Below, one piece after another: positions 46,965 through 56,692 of a stretch of 64,000 nucleotides of DNA. The translations under genes and the position numbers were made by a program. Location: the NCBI GenBank assembly GCA_028278335.1, contig JANQEN010000032.1, positions 1-64,000 on the forward strand. Reading direction: 5' to 3'. This DNA comes from Chitinivibrionales bacterium. GTDB lineage: Bacteria > Fibrobacterota > Chitinivibrionia > Chitinivibrionales > JANQEN01. The stretch's first letter is position 1. The number at the start of each line of letters is the position of its first letter. The notes below the pieces were generated by a model, which had not been told where the DNA came from, ran no database searches, and was given only the letters and a program-made list of their open reading frames with translations.

Positions 46965-49753
46965 TGGATACCTCCATATACTTGTATTTCTGATAAGTAA
47001 AGCTTTTTATTCTTTATACCCGTCAGGGTAATATATTTACACTCTTTTATCTTTTTAGGAACACAAACGACGCGCTCCCTATTGGCTGAGAGACTATAGG
47101 CTTTCTTAATACGCTTCTCTTCATCATCAAGAAAGGTGATCTCTAAGGGAGAGTCCTTGGTTAGTTTATCCGGCAAGGTATAGAGAATCAGTCGCCTTAC
47201 ATCTGAAATGGTTGGTAAGGTTAGTTTAAGGGTAACCTTACCTGTAGTATCTGGTGTAAACACTGCAACCGCTCCAATGTCCTTGTTCATAGATATTGAA
47301 CCATCTGTTATGCTCGCTTCTGAACCTGACACACGGGTATACAGTTCGACCTCTCCCAAATGAAGGTAACCATTGTTCTTTAATTCTATTTTTGCAGACC
47401 TTACAGAAACAGTGCTATCAAGCAAGAACCCTTCGGACATTCCAGATAACTTCTTTTTCTCAATAGTATACAGGACATCATTTTTCTTGTTTAATAAGGT
47501 TACAATGAAATTGGCAAATCTATTCTGACAACAGCTTTTTCTATTGTAAATTGCAATACTATCAATGTAATAATTTCTGTCCAAGGTGACTTTCCACCAC
47601 GCCTTTTCTGGGGAGCTTTTTGAATGAAAAAAATTATTTGTATTTCCATCAACACCATTTTCTGGTTTGAATCTAGGGCTGTGTACTGAAGACATGGAAC
47701 ATTTTTTATTTAAAGCTACATTTTCTCTGACCACTTCAGTTTTTGATCCGCTACCTTGGTTTATAGAAAAAACTAGCAGCGAGTCAGATTCCTTTTGGGA
47801 ACTTTTACCGTAAAAGAATACCTCAGCTAAAGTAATAGGAATTTTTCCTAAGGAGGTAAAACGCGCCCACTGTATCTCTGTGCACTTTTCCATATTGAAA
47901 TCATACCGGTCAAATACTCGGGCACACTCCTTCTCAAAGGATTGGACAATATTATTTTCTCCATCAAAACATTCGAATTTAAAAAAGCCTAAAGGTGCAG
48001 ATTGATCATAGGATGAGACTAGGGAAACGCGAGATAGATCATACATTTCTGGAAAGGCCACTTCCCAGAAAGCAAGGGAATCTGCTGTGGTTTTTGTTGG
48101 CTTGCCAACAATTTTGCCATCCACAGCATTCAACTCGTAATAATCTGTGTTATTGTTATACAGTGAGCTTTGTCGACATTTAAAATGTTCGGGCCCTATC
48201 AAAGCACTATCAGACATCTGAGAGGTACCATACAATTCTACCTCCTGTAAGGTGATATCCTGATCAATAGGGACTAAGGTCAAAGTCGTCGATGCTCTCC
48301 AAGGAATGGAGATAGCATAACTTCTTTTTTCTTTCTGCAATGGTACTGAAATAGTGTCGGAGTTTGTGTCGTAATTTAAAACAATTCGATTCTTTGTTGC
48401 TTCAGCATTAGTTCCTTTAGATAGATAGAGGACTACCTTTTCTAAGGCATAACTCTTACCAAGGGAGAACTTGCAGGGTTCGCTCTTAGTAAATTTCTTC
48501 TCCTTACTCTGTGAGCCCCATTGTCCATCAGTTAGAAATGACAATGGCTTTTCAATAGTCACAGGAAGAATGTTTTCGCCATATGCCTGTAATTCTGAGA
48601 GTTTAAAAAACTCCTTACCCTTTACAGAATAAACAATATACCGTCCACGAACAGAAGGGGTTAAGATGGTGAATCTTTTATATGGTCCTGGAATAGTTGC
48701 ACTGCTCCAAACCAACTCTCTTTGATCATTCAAGATTGATAACGAGAAGTTATAAAGTCCCTTTTTACCAATATCATGTATGTAGTCTTGAGCGCAAATT
48801 CGCGAGACAATCTGTTCATAGCAGAGGTCTACAGTACATGCAGGATTTTTGTACATGGTGTTTAAAGATATCCCTGAGAGAGAATCGCCGTCATTTATGG
48901 TTACCCGCTCTTTTAGGGAAAGGTCTTTTATGTTAGACTGAATTGGCCTTCCTTGAGAAATACAACTACGGTCTCTTGTGAGATACTTCTGTACACATTC
49001 GGTAATATCATTATTCCCATAAACCGCTTTGCTCTTCCGCGTAATTCTCCCTAGAGCATTGAGATATTTGTCTAAATGTACCCCAGAGACATAATTAGTT
49101 ATAACCAATGAGAGTTTGTCAACCTGAGGGATTTCATTTTTCTTAAAAAGAGGTGTGCACCGTTTAAAGATGGTACGCACAAAGCGTTCAAAGGCTTCAT
49201 CAGATTTCCAATGGGTAAAGGAAGTCGCGTACTCCTTTGTCACATTATCCTTCTTATAATTTCGGACTATGGATGCAATATGGTGTCGTTCACTAACACT
49301 GTCCTTTAACAGAGCAATCATAATCAAAACGGCAATACCAATACCAACCACTCCGCCAATGATAATTTTTAATAGAGAGAAATCAAACCAGTTCCGATCG
49401 TCAATATTGTTAGTATGAATAGTCAATGTCAGAGTTGAACCAACAGTAAAACGTTCATCAGGATTGGACACATCGAACACTGTTGGCTTGATTTCATAGG
49501 TTTTTGCGGGAGCACTCTCGGGAATGGTTATGAGAACCGAAGTATTATCGGTTTCATCCGTGCCAATGAGAGCATTTTCTGATTTACGAATATGAAACCA
49601 CGATGGATCAAATCCATCGGACCCGGAAAAGGTAATCCCATACTCCAATTTTTCTTCACTCCTGTTTGTCACCGTAATCTCAATGGGGTTCTCCGATCCC
49701 ACATTCACATCAAGGTTTACACTGGATAATTTCACATCAAATAAACGGGCCAT
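46961..49753 (-). CDS. Membrane-anchored protein with tandem discoidin-like domains
   Basis: The start at 49753 (MARLFDVKL) follows GGAG; an upstream start at 49804 is inside the preceding gene. The 930 residues have an N-terminal Ig-like domain (about 1-115), one transmembrane helix (about 126-148), an alpha/beta region to about 380, then about five beta-sandwich units that each close with a related motif (SELQAYG, QEVELYG, AEVFFYG, GEVELYT, SEIQVYG). The clearest unit, at about 673-815, is an F5/8 type C (discoidin, galactose-binding) domain. It could bind glycans or cell wall and tether the apparatus. It directly follows the tail-I gene. Confidence 0.65.
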   Translation of the reverse strand: MARLFDVKLSSVNLDVNVGSENPIEITVTNRSEEKLEYGITFSGSDGFDPSWFHIRKSENALIGTDETDNTSVLITIPESAPAKTYEIKPTVFDVSNPDERFTVGSTLTLTIHTNNIDDRNWFDFSLLKIIIGGVVGIGIAVLIMIALLKDSVSERHHIASIVRNYKKDNVTKEYATSFTHWKSDEAFERFVRTIFKRCTPLFKKNEIPQVDKLSLVITNYVSGVHLDKYLNALGRITRKSKAVYGNNDITECVQKYLTRDRSCISQGRPIQSNIKDLSLKERVTINDGDSLSGISLNTMYKNPACTVDLCYEQIVSRICAQDYIHDIGKKGLYNFSLSILNDQRELVWSSATIPGPYKRFTILTPSVRGRYIVYSVKGKEFFKLSELQAYGENILPVTIEKPLSFLTDGQWGSQSKEKKFTKSEPCKFSLGKSYALEKVVLYLSKGTNAEATKNRIVLNYDTNSDTISVPLQKEKRSYAISIPWRASTTLTLVPIDQDITLQEVELYGTSQMSDSALIGPEHFKCRQSSLYNNNTDYYELNAVDGKIVGKPTKTTADSLAFWEVAFPEMYDLSRVSLVSSYDQSAPLGFFKFECFDGENNIVQSFEKECARVFDRYDFNMEKCTEIQWARFTSLGKIPITLAEVFFYGKSSQKESDSLLVFSINQGSGSKTEVVRENVALNKKCSMSSVHSPRFKPENGVDGNTNNFFHSKSSPEKAWWKVTLDRNYYIDSIAIYNRKSCCQNRFANFIVTLLNKKNDVLYTIEKKKLSGMSEGFLLDSTVSVRSAKIELKNNGYLHLGEVELYTRVSGSEASITDGSISMNKDIGAVAVFTPDTTGKVTLKLTLPTISDVRRLILYTLPDKLTKDSPLEITFLDDEEKRIKKAYSLSANRERVVCVPKKIKECKYITLTGIKNKKLYLSEIQVYGGIQ

Positions 49754-49773
49754 AGTCGACTCCGAATAACATG

Positions 49774-50319
49774 TTAAGGTGTATAGATCACAGAATAGGT
49801 ACACTGTACCGGTTTCTGTAATTCAATAATCTCTTCAATCAACGTACGCATTGGTTCACATCCCGAAGGGGGATATACATTAAAATGAAAAGGAAGAGCT
49901 GCTCCTGCATGATCTTTAATCTCTTCCTCAATGACAAATCCCTTTTTTCCGGTGGCCAGCTCTAAATAGGCGACAATTCCCTCCATACTTCCCCGTTTTT
50001 TATAGAGCCAAACACCATTCTTAACACAATTTTGCAATGCTCTGATCTTTTTCAATTGACTATCTTCATTGTCATCACTACTTTCACGGGCAGCATAGGT
50101 TGCCATAAGGTTCATGTCAAACCAATGAGCTAGATAGCACAGCATAGGGATATGGTCACTATTAAGCGGATCAAAAAAGTCCTGAAAAGTATCAAAGATA
50201 CTTTCGGCACTCCTATGGAGTTCTTCCATAACCGCTATAGTACCAGCTAAGAGTGAGCCCGGTGATGCAGTTCGGGAGACCACATAGGGTAATAATTTTT
50301 TAATATTCTCGCTCTTCAT
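49774..50319 (-). CDS. Baseplate protein of phage tail protein I type
   Basis: A 181-residue protein with the features of the phage tail protein domain (TIGR02242/P2 gpI-like): LLPYVVSRTASPGSLLAGTI, a helical centre, YLAHWFDMNL, the WLYKKRGSMEGIVAYLELATG motif and a C-terminal beta stretch. In contractile injection systems this protein sits beside baseplate J at the wedge and often links to fibres. Its start overlaps the end of the baseplate J gene by 20 bases. Confidence 0.82.
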   Translation of the reverse strand: MKSENIKKLLPYVVSRTASPGSLLAGTIAVMEELHRSAESIFDTFQDFFDPLNSDHIPMLCYLAHWFDMNLMATYAARESSDDNEDSQLKKIRALQNCVKNGVWLYKKRGSMEGIVAYLELATGKKGFVIEEEIKDHAGAALPFHFNVYPPSGCEPMRTLIEEIIELQKPVQCTYSVIYTP

Positions 50320-52885
50320 GTATCTCCTCTAAAGCAATTTCATGTTTTCCAGAACATAAAAACCAGGATTGTGGAATAGTAACACGGTCATACTTCTCCT
50401 TTTTAGAGACTGGCTTATAACTTCCCTCCTCGGTTTGTGCATAGACACCGACTTCAGTTGCGGTCAACACCCGCCCCTTACTTATAACAACATCATTGAC
50501 AGGGTAGAAAAGTCTCTCTAAATCCCGCATGGGAAGTCCGCAATCGATGACTGGTTGTTCCCACTTACTATCATCTTCTTGCCAACGTAGGGATAGCAAT
50601 CCTCTCCGATGGGTTGCGGCATACACAATCCCATTACACAGGGCAAGAGCCTTACAACTTCCTCCCTGCCACCCCTGTTTAAAGGGTGTGCTATTGGATG
50701 CTATGATGTGTCCGTCGGTCACCTCTAATCTAAAACAACCGTCACCGTCCTGATCACCCACTACTGTAGTGCCCATCCAGAGAAATAGTCTTGATCCGGA
50801 TTCCTCAAAGGTAATGGTTCTTACATCCTGCTGTGAAAGTCCGATATCAAGATAAGTACCCGGCTCACCTCCTTCAGGCGAGATGAAAACACCCTTACGA
50901 TTTGTTGAAGCAACTGCCACAAAGACGTTCCCCCGTGCATCCTTGACCGTTGCCACCGCATAAAACCCATCGACTCTTTTGTCAACATACATCGGTTGTG
51001 GTGGTGTGTCAGAGTCATCATGTAAACTGGTATCAACTTTAAAGAGTCCCCGTTCAGTAGCAATCATAAGGTAGTTCTTGTTATCATATTGTAGCCAAGC
51101 GCAATCATAGAGAGGCATGCTAAATTTATGTTCGGTCCACGACTCACCATTATCAATTGAATAATGAATGGATGAGCCAACACAGCCATCATGCTCAGGA
51201 TCATATCGATCACTAATAAAAGCTATATTCCCTGGATCAACAGGGTTGAGCGTAACATTAGTTAAGGTTTCATTTTTTCTGCAGAGAAGGCTATGCCAAT
51301 CAGCACCGTCATTATCTGAAAAGTAAAGATGCTCCAAGGCTGTTGCATAAAACCTTTTCTCAACAAAGGGATCAGCACAGAGCGAAGTCACCTCTCTATG
51401 GGGGGTACGGGCAATATTAAAATGGAGGTTCTTTACATGACTCACTCCGGGAATACTCATAAGTAAGGTATAGAGCTCGGAAATATTGATACTATGCCCT
51501 TTGACAAGAGAGCTTTGGCTCTCCCTCTTTACCCCACAGATTTTGTCATAAAGCAGCTGTAAGGCTTGCTCTTTAATTTCCCGTTTATCTAAACGATATG
51601 GGTGGAGGATAATAGTTCCATGAATATTAAGCACTTTAATGGGTGCCCATGAAAGCTCGACCCTCACTCCAAGAGACTTTTTCTTCTCAACAACTTTTCC
51701 AACCCGTTCGATGATTTGCTGATCACGACCAGCCACATACAAGCCCTGTAAGGTATCCTCTGATTCAATCTCTTCCTGCTTGAAGGATTCAATAGTTGGT
51801 ACCATAAATAGGGATACCACTCCCCGCTCTGCATATTGCCACAATGCAGCTTTAGTATAGGCATAGGCCTTCACAACATCGGCATCTTCCTCTGCACACA
51901 ACTCATAATCCTGTGCGGTAATAACACGATCAAGAGAGTGAATTGCCAATGGTCCCCGTTTTAGAATGCTTTCTATGGATTCACTTCCTTGACCCCCTGC
52001 GGCCTTTTGTGGGTTGGTAACACTCACACCAGATTCTCGCAACAGAGGGTTGTCCGATATTATCACGGTTAAAGTATTGCTCATGACATTCCCAGAACCA
52101 CCCCCACCGGTGTAGTACCAGGCACGAATTTGTTTACCCTTATGGGACAAACCAAATCTCTCATTGGATTGATCGTCATACATTTCTAAGGGGAATCGTA
52201 CGATACCCTCTGACCGTTCAAGATAAAATTTCTTTTGAGAACAACTTAAATCCCGCACCGTATCAACCTCTTCCCATATTTTATAGGTGACCTCATCAAC
52301 ACGGAGTGTGTCTGAGCTTTGGATAAGGTCATCTGTTTCAACGGCAATAATCGTTTTAAGTAGGTTGCCATAATCCCTTTGCACTATTGGACGATTTTTT
52401 AATTGAGCAACAAAACCACTTTTACCGTCTCCCTTTCCTAAATCCTCCGCTTCGTGATAAAGGCAATGAAAGGCTTTGACCATGACCTCTTTTTCACCAG
52501 GTTTTATTGAGGCCGATTCAATGGTCATAAAAATTGGTGCCTCCATCGAAGGATTTGCGATGGTTACCGCTGTATGGCGTGGAATAAAGAGCTCTTTTTC
52601 AGCAGGCTCTTTAAGAGAGAATTGTAAATCAACTGAAGCAGCAACGGGCGGTCTCTGTTCAACCCCCAATAGTTTTAGAAACTCAACATAGGATTTTTCT
52701 GGTAGTTTGTTAAGCCTATATAACATCTCCTCTGTTAAATAACTGAAGAGCTCCAATAGGATAACCCCTGGATCAGAAGGATCAGAACCACTCCAATCAG
52801 CACACTGCTGATGAAGTCTCTTTTTAGCGTCTTTAAGAAGGTCATCATAACTTCTATCGTCTAAGCGGGGATAATTAATTGACAT
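50300..52885 (-). CDS. Baseplate J-like protein fused to a beta-propeller
   Basis: Residues about 1-490 follow the baseplate J plan of contractile systems (Pvc11/gp6-like): LDDRSYDDLLKDAKKRL, WSGSDPSDPGVILLELFSYL, YRLNKLPEKSYVEFLKLLGV near the start, then a beta-rich centre and ALAIHS-type insertion with LDRVITAQDYELCAEED. Residues about 495-830 are different: repeated phrases such as LYFSDNDGADWHSL, IHYSIDNGESWTEH and LMIATERGLFKV are typical of BNR/sialidase-type or photosystem-assembly propellers. Baseplate J proteins usually lack this addition. The extra propeller could face outward and bind a receptor. Genes overlap on both sides, so it is tightly coupled. Confidence 0.85.
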   Translation of the reverse strand: MSINYPRLDDRSYDDLLKDAKKRLHQQCADWSGSDPSDPGVILLELFSYLTEEMLYRLNKLPEKSYVEFLKLLGVEQRPPVAASVDLQFSLKEPAEKELFIPRHTAVTIANPSMEAPIFMTIESASIKPGEKEVMVKAFHCLYHEAEDLGKGDGKSGFVAQLKNRPIVQRDYGNLLKTIIAVETDDLIQSSDTLRVDEVTYKIWEEVDTVRDLSCSQKKFYLERSEGIVRFPLEMYDDQSNERFGLSHKGKQIRAWYYTGGGGSGNVMSNTLTVIISDNPLLRESGVSVTNPQKAAGGQGSESIESILKRGPLAIHSLDRVITAQDYELCAEEDADVVKAYAYTKAALWQYAERGVVSLFMVPTIESFKQEEIESEDTLQGLYVAGRDQQIIERVGKVVEKKKSLGVRVELSWAPIKVLNIHGTIILHPYRLDKREIKEQALQLLYDKICGVKRESQSSLVKGHSINISELYTLLMSIPGVSHVKNLHFNIARTPHREVTSLCADPFVEKRFYATALEHLYFSDNDGADWHSLLCRKNETLTNVTLNPVDPGNIAFISDRYDPEHDGCVGSSIHYSIDNGESWTEHKFSMPLYDCAWLQYDNKNYLMIATERGLFKVDTSLHDDSDTPPQPMYVDKRVDGFYAVATVKDARGNVFVAVASTNRKGVFISPEGGEPGTYLDIGLSQQDVRTITFEESGSRLFLWMGTTVVGDQDGDGCFRLEVTDGHIIASNSTPFKQGWQGGSCKALALCNGIVYAATHRRGLLSLRWQEDDSKWEQPVIDCGLPMRDLERLFYPVNDVVISKGRVLTATEVGVYAQTEEGSYKPVSKKEKYDRVTIPQSWFLCSGKHEIALEEIHEEREY

Positions 52886-53300
52886 TACTGTTTACTCCGG
52901 CCAATTGCACAGAAAAGGTAATTTCATCCTCAATATTTAATCGATTGATTCGATAGCTAAAGAGGATATCCAATACAGCAGGATCATCCTTTGATTCCTC
53001 TGCATCAATAGTCGTAATGGTAATTCTCTTCTCCCAGCGTTCTATTGCTTTACGAATGTAATAAATAGCTAAACCAGCAGTAGAAGCATCATTGGGAAGA
53101 AAAGTAACTTTATGTAGTTCGCATCCATAGTGGGGACGCATAATTCTTTCGCCAGGTACGGTTGAAAGGATCATCATAATTGCTTGACGGATAGCCAATC
53201 TATCATCTGAGAGAGCAACACCTCCCTGGGGGGTTACAAAGGGACCACCAGACCCTGATGGTGAAAAGATAAAGCTCCAAGTTTTATAGATAGCTTTCAT
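52875..53300 (-). CDS. Baseplate wedge protein, gp25-like
   Basis: The GPW/gp25 family is recognisable in RQAIMMILSTVPGERIMRPHYGCEL followed by VTFLPNDASTAGLAIYYIR and a terminal beta-rich region (split here across descriptions; residues about 35-100). gp25-like proteins nucleate sheath polymerisation at the baseplate. ATG at 53300 is preferred over the TTG three bases upstream. The gene overlaps baseplate J by 11 bases and follows the spike gene by nine. Confidence 0.9.
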   Translation of the reverse strand: MKAIYKTWSFIFSPSGSGGPFVTPQGGVALSDDRLAIRQAIMMILSTVPGERIMRPHYGCELHKVTFLPNDASTAGLAIYYIRKAIERWEKRITITTIDAEESKDDPAVLDILFSYRINRLNIEDEITFSVQLAGVNSNVN

Positions 53301-53308
53301 CAAATACC

Positions 53309-54850
53309 CTATTTCTGTTTAAAATCAATCTTAGCACCTTGGATGACAACCTGCTTTCCCGGTGCCTCAATGGTCATGTTTCCTGTGGAGTGCAGCCGCG
53401 CTCCTTTTTTAGAAAATTCCAAACAGGAAGCATTGGCATGCGTAAGAGTCACTCGCTCCTCGTTATCGTTTAAAACGATTTTGTGCTCTCCTGCAGTCTT
53501 AACTTCGATACTGTTATCAGAATCGGAGAGAATTATCTCCTGACCACCTCGTGTCACAATGCGATACTGCTTCACTTGATCATCCTCTATGCCATAGGAA
53601 TCGATCTTTGTCTCCTTTGTATAGATACCACCAAGCACAATCCCCTTTGTCGGATTATCCTGAGGGATGCCAACCAGTACACAATCCTTTCTATCAGGAA
53701 GCACAATCACTCCCTTATTTGCCCCAGCCCCGAGAAAAAGAGTCGTCAACCAGCCACTTTCGCAATTATTGAGGCTAGGATAGACCACCTTTATTCGTCC
53801 CTGTTTAAGAGGATCATTGATATCACTGACAACTCCGGGAAGAAAACTGAGCGATCGATGTTCCTGCTCTGGCTCAATTGGTCTTGTTGTGAGGAAAGTA
53901 GTGTAACCCGCTTGAGCAGTAATCGAATGTTTGGCTTGGGTGACAACCCCGTGGTTGTTAGCACCATGAGCAGATATCCTTGCTGATACAGAAACACCGG
54001 GAAATAATGAAGGAGTCCCTGAAACAGTAGCATCGATAGAACACCCTTTCTGTGCCATTCTTTGTGTTTCAGTTAAACAGTATCGGTGTAAACCCTCTAA
54101 AGAGGTATGGGGTGTATTAAAATGCGACCGCATCCATTGAATGGGTCCCGATTCATTGGTTGTCGAATGAGAATCAGTCATGACTTCATTATGAATACTG
54201 CTCCAAGAGGAAGCCTGAACTGTTGTCGGTCCAATGAGGATACTCTTGTCAATAGTCAAGTCAAGCAGTGTACAGTCATTATTTAGATCCTTAATTTGAT
54301 CTATACCCTTTTCAAGGTCATAGAGATGCAATTTATCTGCTTGTACTTGGATATAGATCCCCTGTAGCTGTGCTATTCGATTGATAAATGCCAAATCAGT
54401 TTCATTGTATTGTACCAAATAGTCCCAACGAGACTCACCGGTATGTACAAGAACCTGTTTGCCCAAAGTCTTTGCACTCTCCTGCACAATGCGCACAACA
54501 CCAATCTCTTGAAATGTTCTCACTCTGCTTGTGTGGGTTAGAGCAATAAGTGCATCAAAGGCTCGGATTGTTATAAAGCTATTCTTCTGAGCATCTCTCG
54601 TTCTACTCACCGAATAGATCGTGCCAGTAAAGAGTGGCGCTTGTTCTTTGCCTATACAAAGGTTTAATGGTTCTCCCGGTTCAATACTGAGTTGTGATAC
54701 ACTGTCACCTCGTAATTGACATTCACAACAGGCTGGTTGTGAAGCTGTCTGAAGCACATGACAGGAGACAATAGCAGAAACCAAGTCCTCTTGACTATGA
54801 TTGCCAATAGTTACAGTGACATGAGGAAATGGTGATATCTGCTTATCCAT
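53309..54850 (-). CDS. VgrG/gp5-gp27-like spike protein
   Basis: The 513-residue protein has a gpD/gp27-like hub domain (residues about 1-320, with VSCHVL, LFTGTIYSVSRTRD, ETDLAFINRIAQLQGI), then an OB-fold of the gp5 kind (about 335-430, with LPGVVSDINDPLKQGRIKVV and SGWLTTLFLGAGANKG) and a C-terminal beta-helix-like spike stretch of IVLNDNEERVTL and ARLHSTGNMTIEAPGK type. This is the piercing needle base in eCIS (Pvc8-like). No effector domain is fused. The start overlaps the LysM adaptor's stop by eight bases. Confidence 0.92.
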   Translation of the reverse strand: MDKQISPFPHVTVTIGNHSQEDLVSAIVSCHVLQTASQPACCECQLRGDSVSQLSIEPGEPLNLCIGKEQAPLFTGTIYSVSRTRDAQKNSFITIRAFDALIALTHTSRVRTFQEIGVVRIVQESAKTLGKQVLVHTGESRWDYLVQYNETDLAFINRIAQLQGIYIQVQADKLHLYDLEKGIDQIKDLNNDCTLLDLTIDKSILIGPTTVQASSWSSIHNEVMTDSHSTTNESGPIQWMRSHFNTPHTSLEGLHRYCLTETQRMAQKGCSIDATVSGTPSLFPGVSVSARISAHGANNHGVVTQAKHSITAQAGYTTFLTTRPIEPEQEHRSLSFLPGVVSDINDPLKQGRIKVVYPSLNNCESGWLTTLFLGAGANKGVIVLPDRKDCVLVGIPQDNPTKGIVLGGIYTKETKIDSYGIEDDQVKQYRIVTRGGQEIILSDSDNSIEVKTAGEHKIVLNDNEERVTLTHANASCLEFSKKGARLHSTGNMTIEAPGKQVVIQGAKIDFKQK

Positions 54851-55586
54851 TCTCTTTTACCATTTCTTCCATGGGAGGTAATTTAATAAAGGGTTGATCC
54901 TCACGAGGATTGACTGAGTCTAGATTGTTAAATTCCGCAATGACCTTCCATAGTTGTGGAGCGCCATACTTCTTTTGTGCTATAACATCAAGCCGGTCAG
55001 TAAAGGCCATGGTATTGCATGAATCCAATACCTCAGCATTGGAGGCACTTTTCTGTATTGCTTGAAGTGATTCTGGGGCGAGTAATTTTTCTTTTTGAGA
55101 ATTCTCAATTGTCTCTTGATTGTCTAAAGAGTCATCGACCACTTGAAACCGCAGCGTAACCCAGGATCTTCTGGGAACTCCTTCACTGGAGAAATAGTCG
55201 AGTCGTTCTGAGAGAGCCATGACCACTCCAGAGACGCTCCAATTTTTACCCCAGATTATTCTAACCCGGGGAATGTTTCGTCCACCCGTATCATTATCGA
55301 TCGGTTTTGTCATGTCAAATAGGGTTGTGGTCAAATCTCTTACATTTTCAATTCCCGAAGGCGCGTCAGGAAGAGTTACATCAAAAAGTAGCTGGAGATC
55401 AATAATGGTTGTGCCATTGCCATCATAGAGGAGTGTGTCAATACATTGTTCCCGCCCAGAAATTGCCGAGCCTACAAGGTGCGGAGAACCAATGCCACTG
55501 TTCCGGTATACCACAATACTTTCTGGATTAAGCATGCAGTGAACCAGTGTATCACCAGGCTCTACAAGAAAGGTTATCCGTTCCAA
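54843..55586 (-). CDS. LysM-containing tube-baseplate adaptor (Pvc7-like)
   Basis: The gene starts with TTG at 55586, well supported by a GGAGGTG site five bases upstream. The 247-residue protein has an N-terminal contractile-injection tube-adaptor domain (residues about 1-150, with PGDTLVHCMLNPESIVVYR, RVRIIWGKNWSVSGVVMALS, SWVTLRFQVV) and a C-terminal LysM-like domain (RLDVIAQKKYGAPQLWKVIA, FNNLDSVNP). In eCIS this protein links the inner tube to the spike hub. The order tube, linker, LysM protein, spike, gp25, J matches eCIS. Confidence 0.9.
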   Translation of the reverse strand: MERITFLVEPGDTLVHCMLNPESIVVYRNSGIGSPHLVGSAISGREQCIDTLLYDGNGTTIIDLQLLFDVTLPDAPSGIENVRDLTTTLFDMTKPIDNDTGGRNIPRVRIIWGKNWSVSGVVMALSERLDYFSSEGVPRRSWVTLRFQVVDDSLDNQETIENSQKEKLLAPESLQAIQKSASNAEVLDSCNTMAFTDRLDVIAQKKYGAPQLWKVIAEFNNLDSVNPREDQPFIKLPPMEEMVKENG

Positions 55587-56692
55587 TCACACCTCCGTTG
55601 TAACTGTTCAAGTTGATCGTAAGGGGTGCTATGATCCATTGTAGTGTTATCGTAGGGAGTAAAAAGTGGTGGTAATGGAGGCCACTGTTTCTGCAATTCA
55701 AGAGATTTATCGATTTTTGAGCGAGTTTTAAATTCCTGCTCATTATATCCCATATTAGGGGTAGATACTTTATTCTCAACTGAATCAGAAAGTGAGGGCC
55801 ATCTTAAAAAGCTAGTGGTTTCTCTAGGAGTTTCTTCTGTTATTAGTGGTCGTTTTTTGAAAACACCACTTTTACTTTTTGATAATGTCTCCTCTCTGTT
55901 AAGATAGGTTTTATAAACTGGGGCATAAATACCAGTTCCCTCTTTTGATATACTCTGCAAAGAATTCTCCGAGAAGAATTCCTTCCCTGCTTTTTTTGTT
56001 TTTTCGACAATAGATAGTTGTTCTCTTTGAATCACTCCCCTAGTTTGTGATGGAACATTGCAGTGCTCGCTTTTTGAGACTTGTTTAAACTGGGGCAAAG
56101 AGATTTTTTTCGGTCCTGTTTTTTTAACTAGCCCAACTTTTTCCTTTATTTGTTTCGATGGATCTTTAAAATTCGGAATAGAGTGTAAGTGTAGTAGAGC
56201 AATTTCATCCTGTTCAATCTTTTTATGGATACCCTCAGTCTTCACCTTTGGCAATTGCCTTATTGTGCTTGGAACTTCACCACAACTCAACACCTTTGGT
56301 GAATAGGGATCGCATAAAACTTTGCTTAGGTTATAATTGGAGTTTTCTCTCGTCTCCCCAGTTTGACTATTATCACTATTCCTTGCATGACTAATGGAAT
56401 CATTTGATTTCTTGATTGAAGAGATAATATTTAATTGGGACAAAAAGGCGCTCAATTCTTTCTCTTTTTGCAAAAGGTATTCATGAGCTTTTTTTTGAGT
56501 AAACCTGAATTGATCTTGAGAAAAATTGTGCCATTGGATACCCATTGTATCATTAAAGAGGCTATCCCATTCCTCTGGTGTTTGAGGAATGGGGTTTCGC
56601 TTTTTGATAAATAGGTGTCTAACTCTGTAGACAACAGATTCGAATAGATTCGAAATAAAAAGAGTAACGGTTTTTACTACAGAGCTTCCCAA
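55574..56692 (-). CDS. Unknown linker protein between tube and LysM genes
   Basis: A 372-residue protein read from a TTG that directly abuts the tube stop, with AGGTG seven bases before it. The N-terminal 70 residues hold a hydrophobic start and the phrase TPEEWDSLFNDTMGIQWHNF; the centre is long, Lys/Ser-rich and low in hydrophobics, probably disordered; the end is Pro-rich (PPLPPLFTPYD). It overlaps the adaptor gene by 13 bases, so it belongs to the system. In other eCIS this position holds a short Pvc6-like protein; here it is six times longer. It may be a scaffold or tape-measure-like linker, but nothing in the sequence proves it. Confidence 0.6.
   Translation of the reverse strand: MGSSVVKTVTLFISNLFESVVYRVRHLFIKKRNPIPQTPEEWDSLFNDTMGIQWHNFSQDQFRFTQKKAHEYLLQKEKELSAFLSQLNIISSIKKSNDSISHARNSDNSQTGETRENSNYNLSKVLCDPYSPKVLSCGEVPSTIRQLPKVKTEGIHKKIEQDEIALLHLHSIPNFKDPSKQIKEKVGLVKKTGPKKISLPQFKQVSKSEHCNVPSQTRGVIQREQLSIVEKTKKAGKEFFSENSLQSISKEGTGIYAPVYKTYLNREETLSKSKSGVFKKRPLITEETPRETTSFLRWPSLSDSVENKVSTPNMGYNEQEFKTRSKIDKSLELQKQWPPLPPLFTPYDNTTMDHSTPYDQLEQLQRRCDWNG

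Noticed and set aside
53483-53986. A 167-codon plus-strand frame within the spike gene
   Set aside because: Shadow of the VgrG-like coding sequence; no independent start signal or domain.
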